A stretch of 64,000 nucleotides of DNA from Aspidiotus rigidus (Eukaryota > Arthropoda > Insecta > Hemiptera > Diaspididae). The stretch is taken from the NCBI GenBank assembly GCA_035079385.1, contig JAVHKY010000016.1, positions 6,805,501 to 6,869,500 of the forward strand, written 5' to 3'. Numbering within the stretch: the first letter of the stretch is position 1; each line of letters opens with the position of its first letter. Shown here piece after piece: positions 10,913 through 22,887 of this stretch. Below the pieces are notes generated by a model that was given only the letters and a program-made list of their open reading frames with translations, was not told the DNA's origin and did no database searches. A program made the position numbers and the translations under genes.

Positions 10913-11482
10913 TCAAATTTTTGTTTGAGAAGATTGATCAGTTGTTCCTTGATTCGATTGCTGGCCATAAACAGATCTTGTTTGATTGTGACGAGCGTCT
11001 TTGAGCCGACAATAACCTCAGTTCGATTGATGCGGCTGTATTGGCGCGCTTTTGTTCCGCAACTTTTGTGCTTCCCTTTACATTTTGTCCGTACCCATCA
11101 AGAATTTCGTCCGTAACTGCGCTCTACATAGGCAACTTGTTTATCACATATAATTGCTTAACTTTGGCGCTGTGCCCACTTTCAACAGCATAAAGGTACC
11201 TCCCTCGCACGCCTTATATCAATTTACGTGTGCCTCAGCGACAATACCATTTGAGAGAAAAACTAACTCTTTATCTTGAGTGTCGGCGAATGGATTGTGC
11301 TGAGAATACCATCCATATAAGATACCACAATCTCGTTCATCTCTGGCATGTCTGGCTGTGCTCCAATCGATGAGCTGATATGAGCTGGCGCTCTCTTTGT
11401 TGGCATACTTCTTTACTTGATCGCAAACCGTACTTGAGGCTAGCATTGAGAGTACCCAATCGCTCATGACGTTTTCCTTCAT
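10913..11482 (-). pseudogene. Remnant of a repeat-associated insect protein gene, interrupted by the Penelope-like element
   Basis: The minus strand reads HNPFADTQDKELVFLSNGIV, then AEAHVN, a stop where a Cys would fit, and YKA (11219-11482). Further on it reads YSRINRTEVIVGSKTLVTIK, QDLFMASNRIKEQLINLLKQ and KFELS (about 11060-10912). These resemble conserved blocks of a multicopy uncharacterised protein family that I recall from insect genomes, with an HNPF...LVSLSTGIVA...VNCHKA stretch and later a NK..LI.FL..KFE block. The recall is approximate. Sequence between the blocks is deleted or frameshifted. The second block ends exactly where the Penelope-like element begins, so the element probably inserted in it. 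Continuation beyond 7475 was not recognised. Confidence 0.4.
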
Positions 11483-11917
11483 TCCGAGTTGTTTACTTTC
11501 ACTTATGACACTAACAAAGAAGTTGTATAATCTGTCGTGTTAGAATGTATCATACGTGTTCGTATTGTTTGTGTTGGAAACGATTTGTAGGAAAATACAA
11601 GACCCAGACGGGGGGCGAACGAGAGGAGCAAGTGAGCCCCCCAAAAGCTATCGAATTAAGTAGATTTATTTTAGTCCAAGGGGGCTCACTCGCGTGTGCA
11701 GAGGCACAAATAGAGTAGTACTCCCAGATCAAGCAAAGCAAGAATGACAAAGACGAACCAGTATTCTACCATGAAACATTATCTTTATTCATTTGGCTAC
11801 ACCAGAAAATTTCCAAGTCCCCCTCCTATCATATATTGCTCCAAAGTCGCAATTTTTTCTTAATCCGGCGGCTTAGTACAAATAGTGGAGCAATCAGCGA
11901 ACTGTCAGAGTCGCTCC
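11483..11917. other. Spacer with a short palindrome
   Basis: No gene is seen. AGTGAGCCCCC near 11633 and GGGGGCTCACT near 11685 form an 11-bp inverted repeat with about a 40-bp loop. The stretch 11863-11895 is inverted relative to 5098-5135. Confidence 0.45.
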
Positions 11918-12357
11918 ACACGTGTAGCGATGCAAGCGCGCGATTACTCTGTCAAGTACGAATTTTCTCCGCCATTTCTGTCCTTCATCGAGAGCATTTC
12001 TAAAAGTCGCGCTATTTTAGCATTATTAAGGGGCAAAATTACGTGAATATGCATTTCCAAATTTTGGATGGAATGTCCAGGAAGGCGTGAAATATAGGAA
12101 ATAAATTGATCAGATTTCAGCAGCCGAATATAGGCAAAAAAATATGCAAATGCATATCTTTTCTTTACACACAATACTGCACATCTGTATGGCTCGACGA
12201 TCAAAAATCTTCCGCATTATCGCAGAGCAAGCAAATTTGGACAAGATCCGATATTTGTTATTTTTGTTGTGTCAAAAAAAAAAAAATTATTCTGAGAAAC
12301 GTATTTTCCCTAGACCATATTTTAACGATTAACATCTGTCTATTATTAGGTATATTA

Positions 12358-13656
12358 CATACATTATACTATTTGTTTCAAACAGTTATACTCAACGAAT
12401 TTATGAGAGGTGTTGGCAAGGGTTGGATGTCACCAACAGTAGGAAAACGGATGGACCATACTTACGCCATGGTGGTAACAAATGAACAGGTATTATGGAT
12501 TATTTCTGTAAGTGCGGCGGCCAAGATCTTCGGACCAATTGTTTCAGTTCCGCTCATAGATAATATTGGCCGGAAAAATACTCTGATCATGATTACAATT
12601 GTGTATTTCGTCGTTTTGGTATCAATGACTTTCGTTCGGAATATCTACCTTCTGTTCGTATTACGAGTCATCTTCGTCTTGGCCAATGGTATAAACAACG
12701 TGGTCTCCGGAATCTACACGACTGAGAATTGTTCACCTCATTTTCGTAGAATCATGGGCGGTATCATCATGCTTACGCTTTTTGGATCCAAATTTTACAA
12801 GTATATTGTGGCTCGCTACTTATCCTATAAAGCTACAGCGATAGTGAATACCATTCTAGCCGGATGTGTATTTGCTACCTTTTATTACGGGACAGAGACT
12901 CCTTATTTTCTAATCATGAAGGGGAGGCGCGAGGAGGCCGAAAAAAACCTCTTGTGGTTATCCGGTAGCCATAACTCCGATGAAGTAGCCGAAGAACTGA
13001 AGAAGATTGAACAAAGTATTGCCGAAGAAAAGCCGAAGAAACGGTCTCTGCAATTGTTATTCTTTTCAAGAGCAAATTTGAAAAGAATCTTCGTGGTGGT
13101 TTCTATGAGCATACTTCTAATGGCCAGAGGAAATAATGTCTGGAACACCATCTTTTCACCGTCCTATGTCATCATCATATGCAATGAATTCAAGATCTTG
13201 CGCGGTGTGTTGAAATTTATGCTTTTCTGTATGTCATCATTCATTATGGAAAAGGTGAATAGTAGATCGCTGATGGTAATAGGATCCAGGGTGGCAATTA
13301 CAGTATGTAATACTTGGTCATATCTGCTAATGTCCTTCGACAATAAAGGATACATTATCCGAGCAATCACCTCGTTCAACATGTTCTCCGCATTCACGGC
13401 CCCGGCGTGGTACATGGCATCTATAGGTTTCTCAATTTCGTCCTCCATCTTTCTGATAACTTTTTTCCTAATAATCGAAATACCGGTCCTCTTGATCTAT
13501 TCGATCATGGGATTGTTCTCAACCGTTTTTGTTTACTTTCTTCTTCCAGAAACGTATTTGTATAGAGGTAGATCATTACACGAGTTACAAAATTCGCAAA
13601 AAGGCGAAATTATCAGGTTGGAAGAACAATCGGATACGCAACTAGAAAGAGAATGA
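12358..13656 (+). pseudogene. MFS sugar transporter (Tret1-like), degenerated copy
   Basis: This is homologous over its whole length to the intact transporter at 22888-24198. It keeps the loop motif DNIGRKNTL, GIYTTENCSPHF, ETPYFLIMKGRREEAEKNLL and a C-terminal FLLPET..RGRSLHEL, all typical of the sugar-porter MFS family. Three faults are seen. The homologous start ATG is replaced (HTLYYLF instead of MSYYLF). About 13 extra residues are inserted near 13166-13205 (VIIICNEFKILRG). The late cytoplasmic segment equivalent to LKEELLPFSVRAIGSSMAI is missing near 13420, removing the E..P...R motif between helices 10 and 11. The frame is nevertheless open from 12106 to the stop. It may use an upstream start or exon, but loss of a conserved helix region argues against function. 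Confidence 0.65.
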
Positions 13657-13659
13657 GAC

Positions 13660-14550
13660 ATTCTCGCAGAAATTACGCTTGGACTTTGTTGATTGCGTGT
13701 GTAGGAGAAATGATTTCGGAAGAAAGATCGGAGGGGTACCTTACATTTAAAACTTCTTCTGCAATTATTTGACGCCGCTCAAAATGTCTTACCCAGGTAC
13801 TTCTCTTTTCCTCATACGGCTGAGAACAGGGTTCATTTCTGATTCTTTGAAACATGACGTTAAGGCACACTGCACAGTACAATATTTGGATGAATTTTTG
13901 AGATTTCGCACAGCCTATTCAAGTAGCCGTGCCTATTTTATTCATCAGCTGTTGATCATACAAAATAATTTAGGTTATACTGGTCTACTACATGCGTAAG
14001 TATATTAATTTATTTTTGATTTGATTAATACAACATTCGAATTTCAAGTATATACTTTTTATTCATTGGAAGACGCTCTGTTTTGTCACGAAAAAAATTT
14101 GGTCAAAATTTTCAGCGCGTACCTGAAACAAAAAAAAAAAGAAATCAATTAGCGACAAGCATGGAAAATCAATACCGATACTGCTAGAAGCATAATTCGC
14201 CATTGATCTCCGATGCATGAATCTGATTACTCTCAGCGGATATTCGTTTCTTCAAATAGGAATAAATAATACAAATTCCTAACTGCAACACTCTTCAAAA
14301 TCTAGAAAGCAAAAATAATTTAGAAGGAAGTAAGTCACTGAACATTTCAATTTAAATACTGAGAAGAAGAGAGATTATTCGAAATTGCGAGTCATTTAAA
14401 TGAAACAATTTTGATTATAATTTACAGACACGTACCTACAAAAGAATAACGCGATTGGTATTCAGCAGAATCTGGCTGATGATCGTATACTTAGTTCGAA
14501 CTGTAGCCCGATATATATGATGATCAGACAGATTCTGATGGAAACCAGTC
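13660..14550. other. Spacer of the transporter block
   Basis: Homologous to about 24210-25920 but without the inverted repeat seen there. Long A/T tracts occur and no gene is seen. A local imperfect inverted pair lies at about 14465-14490 and 14519-14545 (CAGAATCTG...CAGATTCTG). Confidence 0.5.
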
Positions 14551-14778
14551 TCATCGTTCTTGAGAAACTTTTTGCGTCCGTAAAATATGAGTAAAAATTC
14601 TTCCCTCTCGAGGACTACGTTTGAAGTTGTCCAAACCTATCAAAATCGATCGCTCATACATTTTTTGCAGGTATCGCTCAAAATGTAGTTTATAAAAATT
14701 GTAGAATCGAATTCTTGCCAGATTGTCAGCGCCAAGGTACATCTGAGAGTATTCAATATTGTGTATACAACATCCAAC
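14551..14778 (-). other. Possible terminal exon of an unrecognised gene
   Basis: A minus-strand frame follows a plausible acceptor (GTGAGTTTCAG) and runs 75 codons to a stop, including NIEYSQMYLGADNLARIRFY. I do not recognise it. In the duplicate at about 25920-26147 the same acceptor is present, but a 13-bp length difference puts a stop after about 20 codons. Either copy could be the altered one. Without upstream exons or transcripts this is only a candidate. Confidence 0.2.
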
Positions 14779-16041
14779 CTGAAACTCACAAACAGAATAA
14801 ATAAATAAGATACCGCAGCTAATTTTGATTGATGTTGAAAATAAATTCACGAACATTTACCTATTTTTTATTTAAAGTTTAATATTATGTTCTAAATGAT
14901 CTCCCAAAAAATTGTCAATTTTCAGTCTTTCTCAGTTCTGACTAGTGAAATAAATAGATTCAAATCTCGTAGAATACGAAAACATTTATTAAAAATATAA
15001 TATATTCTTTATTCTTACAACAAAGATTCGACATTTATCTTCACAAAACAAAAACAAAGAAAAAAAAACGAAACGAGATAAAATATCATCGACAGTATTT
15101 GTCCAAAAATTCTACAGACAAAAAAAAAAAAAAAGAAAAAAGAATGAAATTTAAAAACAAGCTCAAAACAAGGATATCGACAGTAAATCATTTCACACGA
15201 GTTTATCGTTTGTTTTTGTTTTATTTAGAATATTAATTCGTATATTCTTGAATATCGTCGCTTCGTTTTAATTTTAATATTTTATTTTATTTTTCTTTTA
15301 AATTGTACTTAGGCTACAAATTGATTTGTGAAATCAGAACTTGTTTCTCATATAAATCATGTCAAAAGAGAGTCCTAGAAGTCATAAACTATACATAATA
15401 TCCAGAAACCGAACACAAGGAAAGATACAAAATTGAAACTAAGAACTTGAGGAAAACAAAATAAGGTCGACGAGAAGGAGAAAAAATACAGCAATAAAAA
15501 GAAATACCTACACCAACTGCGAAGAAGCTTAAGAAGAATTAAAAATGATCATCTGATTATAAGTTACTTTTTCTCAATATTTTACCGTAGGCAAATTTAG
15601 AACAAGTTGGAGTTGTTATTTATTTATTTTTTTGTTTTAATGAGTTTTATACCCGTGAAAATTACAAAAAACAAAATACAGAAAATTGAACAAAAATGTT
15701 TCAGATAAGACTTGCAACAAGAATTTGAAAGGATTCGAAAAAATATTGTCTCGGTTACTTTTTTTTTTTTCTCTCTTTTTTCCTCCAATAAATCATACAA
15801 AGAGTGTAGAAGAATATTTCACTTCTCGTTTTCAAGACGTCCTCATTTTGTAAAAATAAATACCAGTTTCGATACTCCTTTCATCAAATGATTAACATGA
15901 AGACCAGTTGTACATTATTAAATGTAGTACGAGTAGATAGTGAATCAACAAAAATGAACTAAAATGGGAAAATATTATCTATCACATGGACGATGATGAA
16001 AATATTATGACAATGATGATGAACCGCGTCTAAGACTTGGA

Positions 16042-16113
16042 TCATTCATTCGGTTCTCTCCAGTTCTTTTTCGCCCACTCCGGTAATTCGGTTTCGTACG
16101 CCCAGCCTGCGCC
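16042..16113 (-). pseudogene. Duplicate of the last RPUSD2-like coding exon (copy B)
   Basis: It encodes GAGWAYETELPEWAKKNW, then REPNE and a stop, after a TTTACAG acceptor. It is the same as copy C at 27416-27487 except Ala for Pro at the second codon. The reading frame and splice site are intact. It is detached from the rest of the gene by copy C and the second transporter, so it is probably not part of the normal transcript, although read-through splicing could reach it. Confidence 0.7.
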
Positions 16114-16188
16114 CTGTAAACATAATTTTTTTCACATAATTATTATACGAACAAATGACGAGGCACCCTCGATTACGATAACACTAAC

Positions 16189-16559
16189 CTGATATTTCCA
16201 AGCGTGCAGATACATGACCAGATCTTTAGGCTTAGGATCGCGGTACTTGACCTTGCACTTGTAACAATTCTCATCCTGTGTCATCTTCTCGGGGTTGAAG
16301 CTAAAATCGGGCAACTCTTGACCAGTCTGCGTGGCAACGGTAACTTTACAATTACTTTTACTTTCGGACGAGGATGAAGTCGACGACGCCAAGGTCGCAG
16401 AAGATGTGCAGCCATTGGTTGCGATGACAACATCGCCAACTGCGGCAGGTAACACGCACGAGCTTTCTGAGGCAACCGCCGACGATGGAGGCGCCAGCGG
16501 TGGGGACGTCGATACAGGATCTTCGTCCAAATCACAAGGTGATGCTTCCCGGCTGCAAT
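16189..16559 (-). pseudogene. Duplicate of the penultimate RPUSD2-like exon (copy B)
   Basis: The open frame of 371 nt has intact acceptor (TCTTACAG) and donor (GTTAGTG). It encodes an acidic, Ser/Ala-rich stretch (EDPVSTSPPLAPPSSAVASE) and then the conserved C-terminal segment ENCYKCKVKYRDPKPKDLVM and YLHAWKYQ. It differs from copy C by few changes, including CYKCK for CYECK and Ala for Thr before the Ser run. No stop codon is seen, so this is a young duplicate rather than an old wreck. Function is doubtful because no catalytic exons lie between it and copy C. Confidence 0.7.
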
Positions 16560-19437
16560 CTGTAAGATGAAATCGAAAGAAACAAATGAAGTCTATTTCT
16601 GAAATTAAATGATAACTTCCAACAAAGACTAAAGGCCCTCAAAGGCTTATTAGCAAGACCCGTGTTTGGCTCCCAGGTGCCATTCAGTTTAATATACATA
16701 CGCAGAATACAAGACTGGGTGCTGGCCGCTATTCCGCGTCTCCGTTGAGAGCGTGTCTCGACGAGACGAATCCAAAGAGCACAAAACTCTACTCTAGGTA
16801 TGAAATTCAGCGTTTTATGACCAGAAACCTTATTTCTTGAAAAGTGGATCAAGCTGAGAAGTATGATAATATTTCCATGTCCCTAGCTCCCGATGCGATC
16901 TCAATTGTTGGGACAAGTATTGAACGATTTGTTTGATCTACGTTTGTGTTGGACTGCGCCAAACAGTTTTCCGGTTGTCCAGGTCTCCTTCCTCTCGAAC
17001 CATTTGCGAGGGGGGGCTGTAGACGTCCAAGACCTTATCCTATTCAATTTTTGGCCTGAAAACAGACTGAATTGCGGGTGTCACGTTTTTGCTGTATTGT
17101 TCTCGAGCTTTGACACCCCTTTGACTTCCTGTCTTTGGGGGAGGGGGAACCACAAGACATGCAGAACCCAAATTCGATAATTGGAAGTTTTTAGGCTAAA
17201 AATGGATAGCGCTCATTCGGTAAAATTTTCAGGCTAAGGTTTTAGCCTGAAGTTGGGTGGTAAGTAGTTGATCTTATGAGAAATTCAAGGAGGAATAATT
17301 CTTGTAACTTGCAATTTTTCAGTGCGATGCGTATGTTTCGAGATATTGACAGAAAACGAAATTTGGGGGGCTGAAACGTGCCACAGAAAATTTTCCCCCC
17401 ACTTTGAGGATGGCGGTTTTTTCGGTTGTTTATGACACCAATCAGGACACATTCCAACATACTCCTGCTTTCTACCAAGATTGTATTTTTTAAATGTTTA
17501 GTTCGCCTATACTAGGGTAGTCGAATATCCCGTCGATACTAGGTAGTTTTATTTCCTTGGGTCCGCAAAATACTTTGTATGCAGAGTACTCGAACAATTT
17601 CTTACGATTATTAGAAGTGTGTGCAGATTGTGTACATTGGAATTGAAATATTATTAAGAAATTTTCAATATTAAAATATGACCCATGAGATTATGAACCG
17701 ATTTGAAGTAAAAAAAATTTGAATGCTGCGCGGACGCGAGGCGAAGGGGGCGGAGCAAGATCGTCGTCCAAAATTTGCGCTCACAAACGTATCTACCATC
17801 AGCCAAGTTCAGTCACAACATTCAACGTGATTAATAAAGTTCATACGAATATTTCAATATGTGGGTATCTAAGAAAGTCATTCATCAAATTCTGGCTTGC
17901 TTTCCAGGTACGTAAATTATTCATTTGTTTATGGATTATTGTACAAGTTCCCAACCTTTTTCGCTCATGTACCACTTGACGAACAGGGATATATCCCATA
18001 CAAATTCTGATTAGAAAGAATCTATGATCCATGCGTCTTCGTTGTTATTGACGGGGAAGTATGTGTCCATATTAACAAATTAATTGTTGGCGATACACCT
18101 CTACATCTTCACTCACTTTTGAATTGCTTCGGGGTTTCTTAACTTGTAGCAGGGTGGCAACGTTCTGGAAATACTGGAAAACCGGAAAAAGTGAGGGAAT
18201 TTTATAAGACCTGGAAGAGTCCGGGAAAAATCAGGGAATTTCTTGGTTGGAACAGGATTCATGTATCAAGTAAAGAAGACTTCGTTTTTTTATTGTTCAC
18301 TTTTCAAAATATTAAGGCATAAATTAAAAATTTCTTGTCTCGAAAACTTTGAAAAGTCAGAGAATTTCATTGGTCTCAGGAAATTTGTCCGAGCGAAAAT
18401 TGACCACTAAAAAAAAGAACATCGAAAATTGACCGACAGAAAAAAGTCTTTTGAGAAATTAGGCAATGACGCAAAATGTCCACGTGAACATTATCAGTGC
18501 GAAAAAAGTCGTTTGAGAAATTAGACAATAACGAAATTTCGCAGTATAAAAAAGAATTGAACTTCGTTTCATTCGTAATTGTATTCTCGATAAGCTCGAA
18601 TAAACCCAGGACGTTGAACATGATAATAGAAATCGAAAATTCTAATTACTGATTGATATACTCGTGGGTATTAAACTACTGTAATTTTATCACATGTGTG
18701 TACAGGAAGGAGGATGATGATAATACCACTATAAAATACTCGTATGAGTACCGTAAGTAATGCGTTTTGTTACATCTTTGCTTTTGTACTGAACAAAATT
18801 ATTCTTAGGCAAGATTGAATTATTCATACGATTTTTTTCGAGAAGCGGAGTATGACGTCGACAGTGGAGACGACTACTTTTTAACTGATCTAAAATTAAA
18901 TTTCGCAAAATCTAAATTTCGCCACTTCAAATTTCATACATTTTTTTTTAGCAATGATGATATTCTGTCGGTTAATTTTCGCTCGGAACCATTTCATGGA
19001 CTCACTTCATTTTGGAAAAAAAGTGGCCACATTGTTTGCACACTTTTCGTGATTTTCCTGATAGAGTGGTACACCTACCACAGGTTGAGAACCGCAGGAT
19101 TACTGGATAGATACTCGGCAGATGGTCAAAATAAATGTACCGTGTACGGAACGTAGTGAAGATGATAAATTTCTGAAGATGGTAAAGTAGTAAGCATTCA
19201 GAATTTCCAACGGATCAACGGAATTTAAAAAAGATAAATTGTACGAGATTTTAAAAACTGTAGTCGGTTTCCTAGTTCTTGTTTCTAATACATAATCATT
19301 TCTTCTTACTCTCGGCTCTTTTAACGAAATCATTTCACGGAAATCGATTTGTGGTCCTAATATGGTAGGCTGGTGGCTCAAACTATTCTTAGTCCCCACC
19401 CTGTCATATAAATTTTAAAGCGCCTTCATTTACACTA

Positions 19438-21683
19438 CCCGATAAACCAAATCGACTATCACTAAATGGTCAATATTGGTTGGTTTTTGGTCCTACGACT
19501 GAAAAGAGACCAAATATTAGATATGGAACCATCAGAAAGTGGTTGATTTTTAGTAAATTTTTGAGATAATTCCACCAAATTTTGCCTATTCATTTCAGTT
19601 GATTGTTGGTCTGATATTATTCCTACTAAATTTTGACCATAATTTTTGGTTATTTTTGATCACTATGCGGAATACACATTTCGACCCATTTTTGGTCGTG
19701 ATATTGCAATACAGAATGAAATTTTTCCTCGTTTCTTAATCTAAAATTGATATTGTATTTATTAATCAATTTTGACTAAGATTTCTAGTCGATTTCTGGA
19801 CAGATATTTTGGGAGATACCTCGATCCATTTTGAGTTGATTTTTCTTCAACATCCATCAATAAATTATTTTTACTCTCTTTTTTGGTTTAAAATGAGTAT
19901 TATGGGGCGAGCCGCGTAGTCACCCACACAATTTTGACCAAAATTTCCAGTCAACTTCTCGGCGGATATCCCTAGGACATATCTTGGTCCATTTTCAGTC
20001 GACTTGTCCTCAACATCTATACCAATATTTTTACTCTTTTTTTTGGTCTATTCTCATGCAAACCGTTGTCACTCAATTTTGCCCAAAATTTCCGGTCAAT
20101 CTCTTTGAAATGAATCAATTGTCATATTACTTGCAAACTCGCAGATAAATAATGATATTTAAAATAAAATCTAAAATAAAATTTGAAATTTAAAAATCAA
20201 TATTCCTAATAATCAAATTGTTCAATGAATTAACACATTCTACTACTGTAATCATAAAAATATTAAATTTATATATTCAATTTAAGGAATTCCATCAGGA
20301 TTAATTACTAAATAATATTTTTTTAAATTCAATTTTATATCAATTTTATTTTTTGAAATTAAATTCTAAATTTATTTTAAAAGTTCATAATATCTAATAT
20401 AATATTATTTTGAAAAAATAAAGATCTTATTTAAATTTTCTTGATATAGTTTATTTATTTAAAATCATTAATTTTGTTTTTTAGAATTATTTATTTGATA
20501 AAAATATTTATTTTCATTTCATTTAATTTATTTAATGAATATATTTGATCCTTTAAATAAGAATTTATAAAAATTATCTAATAATTTCAATGATTTTGAA
20601 TAATATTTAAAACTTGTAATCATATCGAACCAGAATGATATATTCATTTTTTTGTTCAATTTTACATTCCCTTAATAGAAAATTATTAGGTTTATTTATG
20701 ACAAATAAAAAAAATAATTATTGAAGAATAATTTTTTTTAAATTAATTTAAATAATCAACTAACACAAATTAAATTGATAAAGAATAATGATAATAATTA
20801 TTATCATTATTAATATATCAATTAAATTATAATAAGTAAATTTAAATAAATGTATAATAAATTTAGATTCATTTTAAGAAATTATTCAAATTAATTGATT
20901 CAATGTGAATTGATATGAATCCATGATAAAGTCCACAAATTTCTGAACATTGTCCATAAATAATTGAAGGTATAATAATTAATATTGTTATTTTAGACCA
21001 AAATCGCACTTCTCTCAATACCTAGGTATAATCCCGCTAACAAGATTGTTATCTTCATTCTTTTCTTCTCTCACTTGAGGGAGGCTTGGATATAGACTGG
21101 TTTTTCCCGTCAAAAATAGTGGTTTATTAGTATCACCTAACTATAGATCGTTTTATGGCGTCTCTATTGCCCAAACTTGATTATTCTGCTTTGTCAAAAG
21201 TGGTCTATTTGTAGTGGTCCGTTAATGTCGCTTGAATATAGGCTACAACAGACTATGTTAATATCGTCTACATTGCCCAGAAATCGACCAATCGTTTTCG
21301 TCAGAAAAATGAAAAAAAAAAAAAAAAAAATGTGCTTTTTCTAATTATGGTGGTCTGTTGACACTGATTAAATATTGACTATGAGAAACTATTTGGTCAA
21401 AAATGGTCAAAATATAGTCAATTGCAGAGGAAGTATGGACAATGACTGAGGATAGACCATTTTATGGTACCTGCATCACCTGCAGATCGACTAATTTTTT
21501 CCATCAAAATTTTGTCTAAGTTGGTTTAAATGTGGTCTACATATGGTAGGAAAGAGCGGAAGTAAATCGACCGAAAAAGTTGGTCTAATTTATTAGTCAC
21601 TCGTCAGAGCGCCCGCTCAGTCTATTTTTGGTCAACATCTACTCAAAATCAACTGAGATATTTGGTCGATCTGGTTTATCGGG
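19438..21683. mobile_element. TA-flanked DNA transposon (non-autonomous) with 19-bp terminal inverted repeats
   Basis: The left end CCCGATAAACCAAATCGAC and the right end (reverse complement CCCGATAAACCAGATCGAC) match at 18 of 19 positions. Both ends are flanked by TA (19436-19437 and 21684-21685), the target preferred by the Tc1/mariner group. The outer thirds are full of short diverged motifs based on TTTTGGTC and GACCAAAA. The middle (about 20130-20995) is much more AT-rich and includes mitochondrial COX2 sequence. No transposase is recognisable. It lies at the end of copy B of the duplication and is absent from copy A. Confidence 0.75.
20130..20995 (-). other. Nuclear mitochondrial insert (COX2 3' end) within the TA-flanked element
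   Basis: On the minus strand 20863-20985 reads [20 protein letters not shown], then [11 protein letters not shown] and a stop, using the invertebrate mitochondrial code (the W is TGA). GQCSEICG is the copper-site signature of cytochrome c oxidase subunit II, and the end fits its C-terminus. The rest (20130-20860) has mitochondrial-like base composition, but I could not assign genes in it. Edges are set where composition changes. Confidence 0.75.
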
Positions 21684-21685
21684 TA

Positions 21686-22407
21686 CCTCCAATTTGGGGG
21701 CTCCTATAGGGTTTGGACCACTGCGCCATGCCTCAAATTGCTTGTTTTAGCATTTTTAACATTTGTAGCAGCGAATTCGTGCATTTTACAAAAAATACAA
21801 GGTTGAGACAATTTTTCGCGCTTAGCGACCGGGCTATAATCGCTTTCCAATGATTCCCGGATGTCCCCGTCCTTCTGAGATTCTTTGGAGACACAAGCAG
21901 ATCAAAAATTGTTCGAGTGATAATCACAATCAGCTGACTGTTAGAGTAGTCCTGTGTATGGTGTAGTGCGCAATGCACGTGGACAGCATATTTTATTGTA
22001 AGTGATTGCCTGCATGCTGAGCTCGCTTCATTGTTTCTAAGTTTCTTTTTTTATTGCTTCTAATTCGGACCTGACAGCGAAAGAGTCGCTGCAGGTGGCA
22101 ATATGTGGAAGCATAGCCCAAGAAGAGGTGATCGTGATATTGAATTGCAGTACTTTCTTATGACAAAAACTAAATTTCCAAACTCCCGGGAAATTCAAGA
22201 TTGCGATACTATCAAGCCAAAAATCATTAAGATATTTTCTGGAAACCTTTAGTTACAAGAAATAACAATCCTGAAGCTTGTTCAGAACTTATAACACAAG
22301 TTATTCGCGATTTTCTTGACTTAATTTTCCACATCTAATATATGTATAGCCAAATCTTCTTGGCGCACAACAACTAACCTGTCAACTACAACTACTACCT
22401 ACACGCA
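21686..22407. other. Spacer with one arm of the fold-back family
   Basis: The stretch 21686-21840 resembles the right arm of the fold-back element at 5735-5860. The rest shows no gene. Confidence 0.45.
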
Positions 22408-22887
22408 ATACACACGTGTAGCGATGCTAGCGCGCGATTACTCTGTCAAGTCCGAATTTTCTCAGCCATTTCTATCCTTCCTCGAGAACATTTTAAAAAG
22501 TTGTGCTATTTTAGCATTATTAAGGGGCAAAATTGCGTGAATATGCAAAAATATACATTTCCACATTTTGGGGGGAATGTCCAGGAAGGCATGAATTACC
22601 TATGAAATAAATTGATCAGATTTCAGCAGCCGAATGGGTAAAAAACGTGCAAATGCATATTTGGCTCTTCTTTACACATAATACTGTACAGCTCGATGAT
22701 AAAAAATCTTTTAAATTCACCTCCCATTCTCGCAATGTAGGCAAATTTAGACATGATCATATTATTCGTTATTTTTGTGAGCGATTTTTGATCCATCAAC
22801 TGTGTCGAAAAAAATTATTCTGAGGAACAAATTTTATCTAGACAATTTTAGTGATTAACATCTACCTACTCTTACCTATATTACAAA

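Larger units (their letters stand above)
11918..15771. repeat. Segmental duplication, transporter block, copy 1
   Basis: This aligns in the same orientation with 22408-27130. Shared landmarks are ACACGTGTAGCGATGC at the left edge, the MFS transporter, the GAAGAAAGATC...GGAGGGGTAC segment (13725/24628), the minus-strand exon-like segment (14551-14778/about 25920-26147) and the A-rich tract 14930-15771/26310-27130, which is nearly identical. It continues without a break into the exon block at 15772. Divergence is low at the right end and higher around the transporter. Confidence 0.85.
15772..19410. repeat. Segmental duplication flank, copy B
   Basis: This contains a complete pair of RPUSD2 terminal exons (16042-16559) and then aligns with copy A at 1-4760. 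The part up to about 16580 also aligns with 27130-27955 (copy C) at very high identity. It lacks the two LINE insertions of copy A. The stretch 18120-19100 has weak matches to copy A at 4100-4480 and no recognisable gene. It ends at the 2.25-kb TA-flanked element. Confidence 0.8.

Noticed and set aside
16331..16570. Plus-strand 79-residue frame, repeated at 27705-27944
   Set aside because: It is the antisense of RPUSD2 exon g, open because of the low-complexity Ser/Ala codons.
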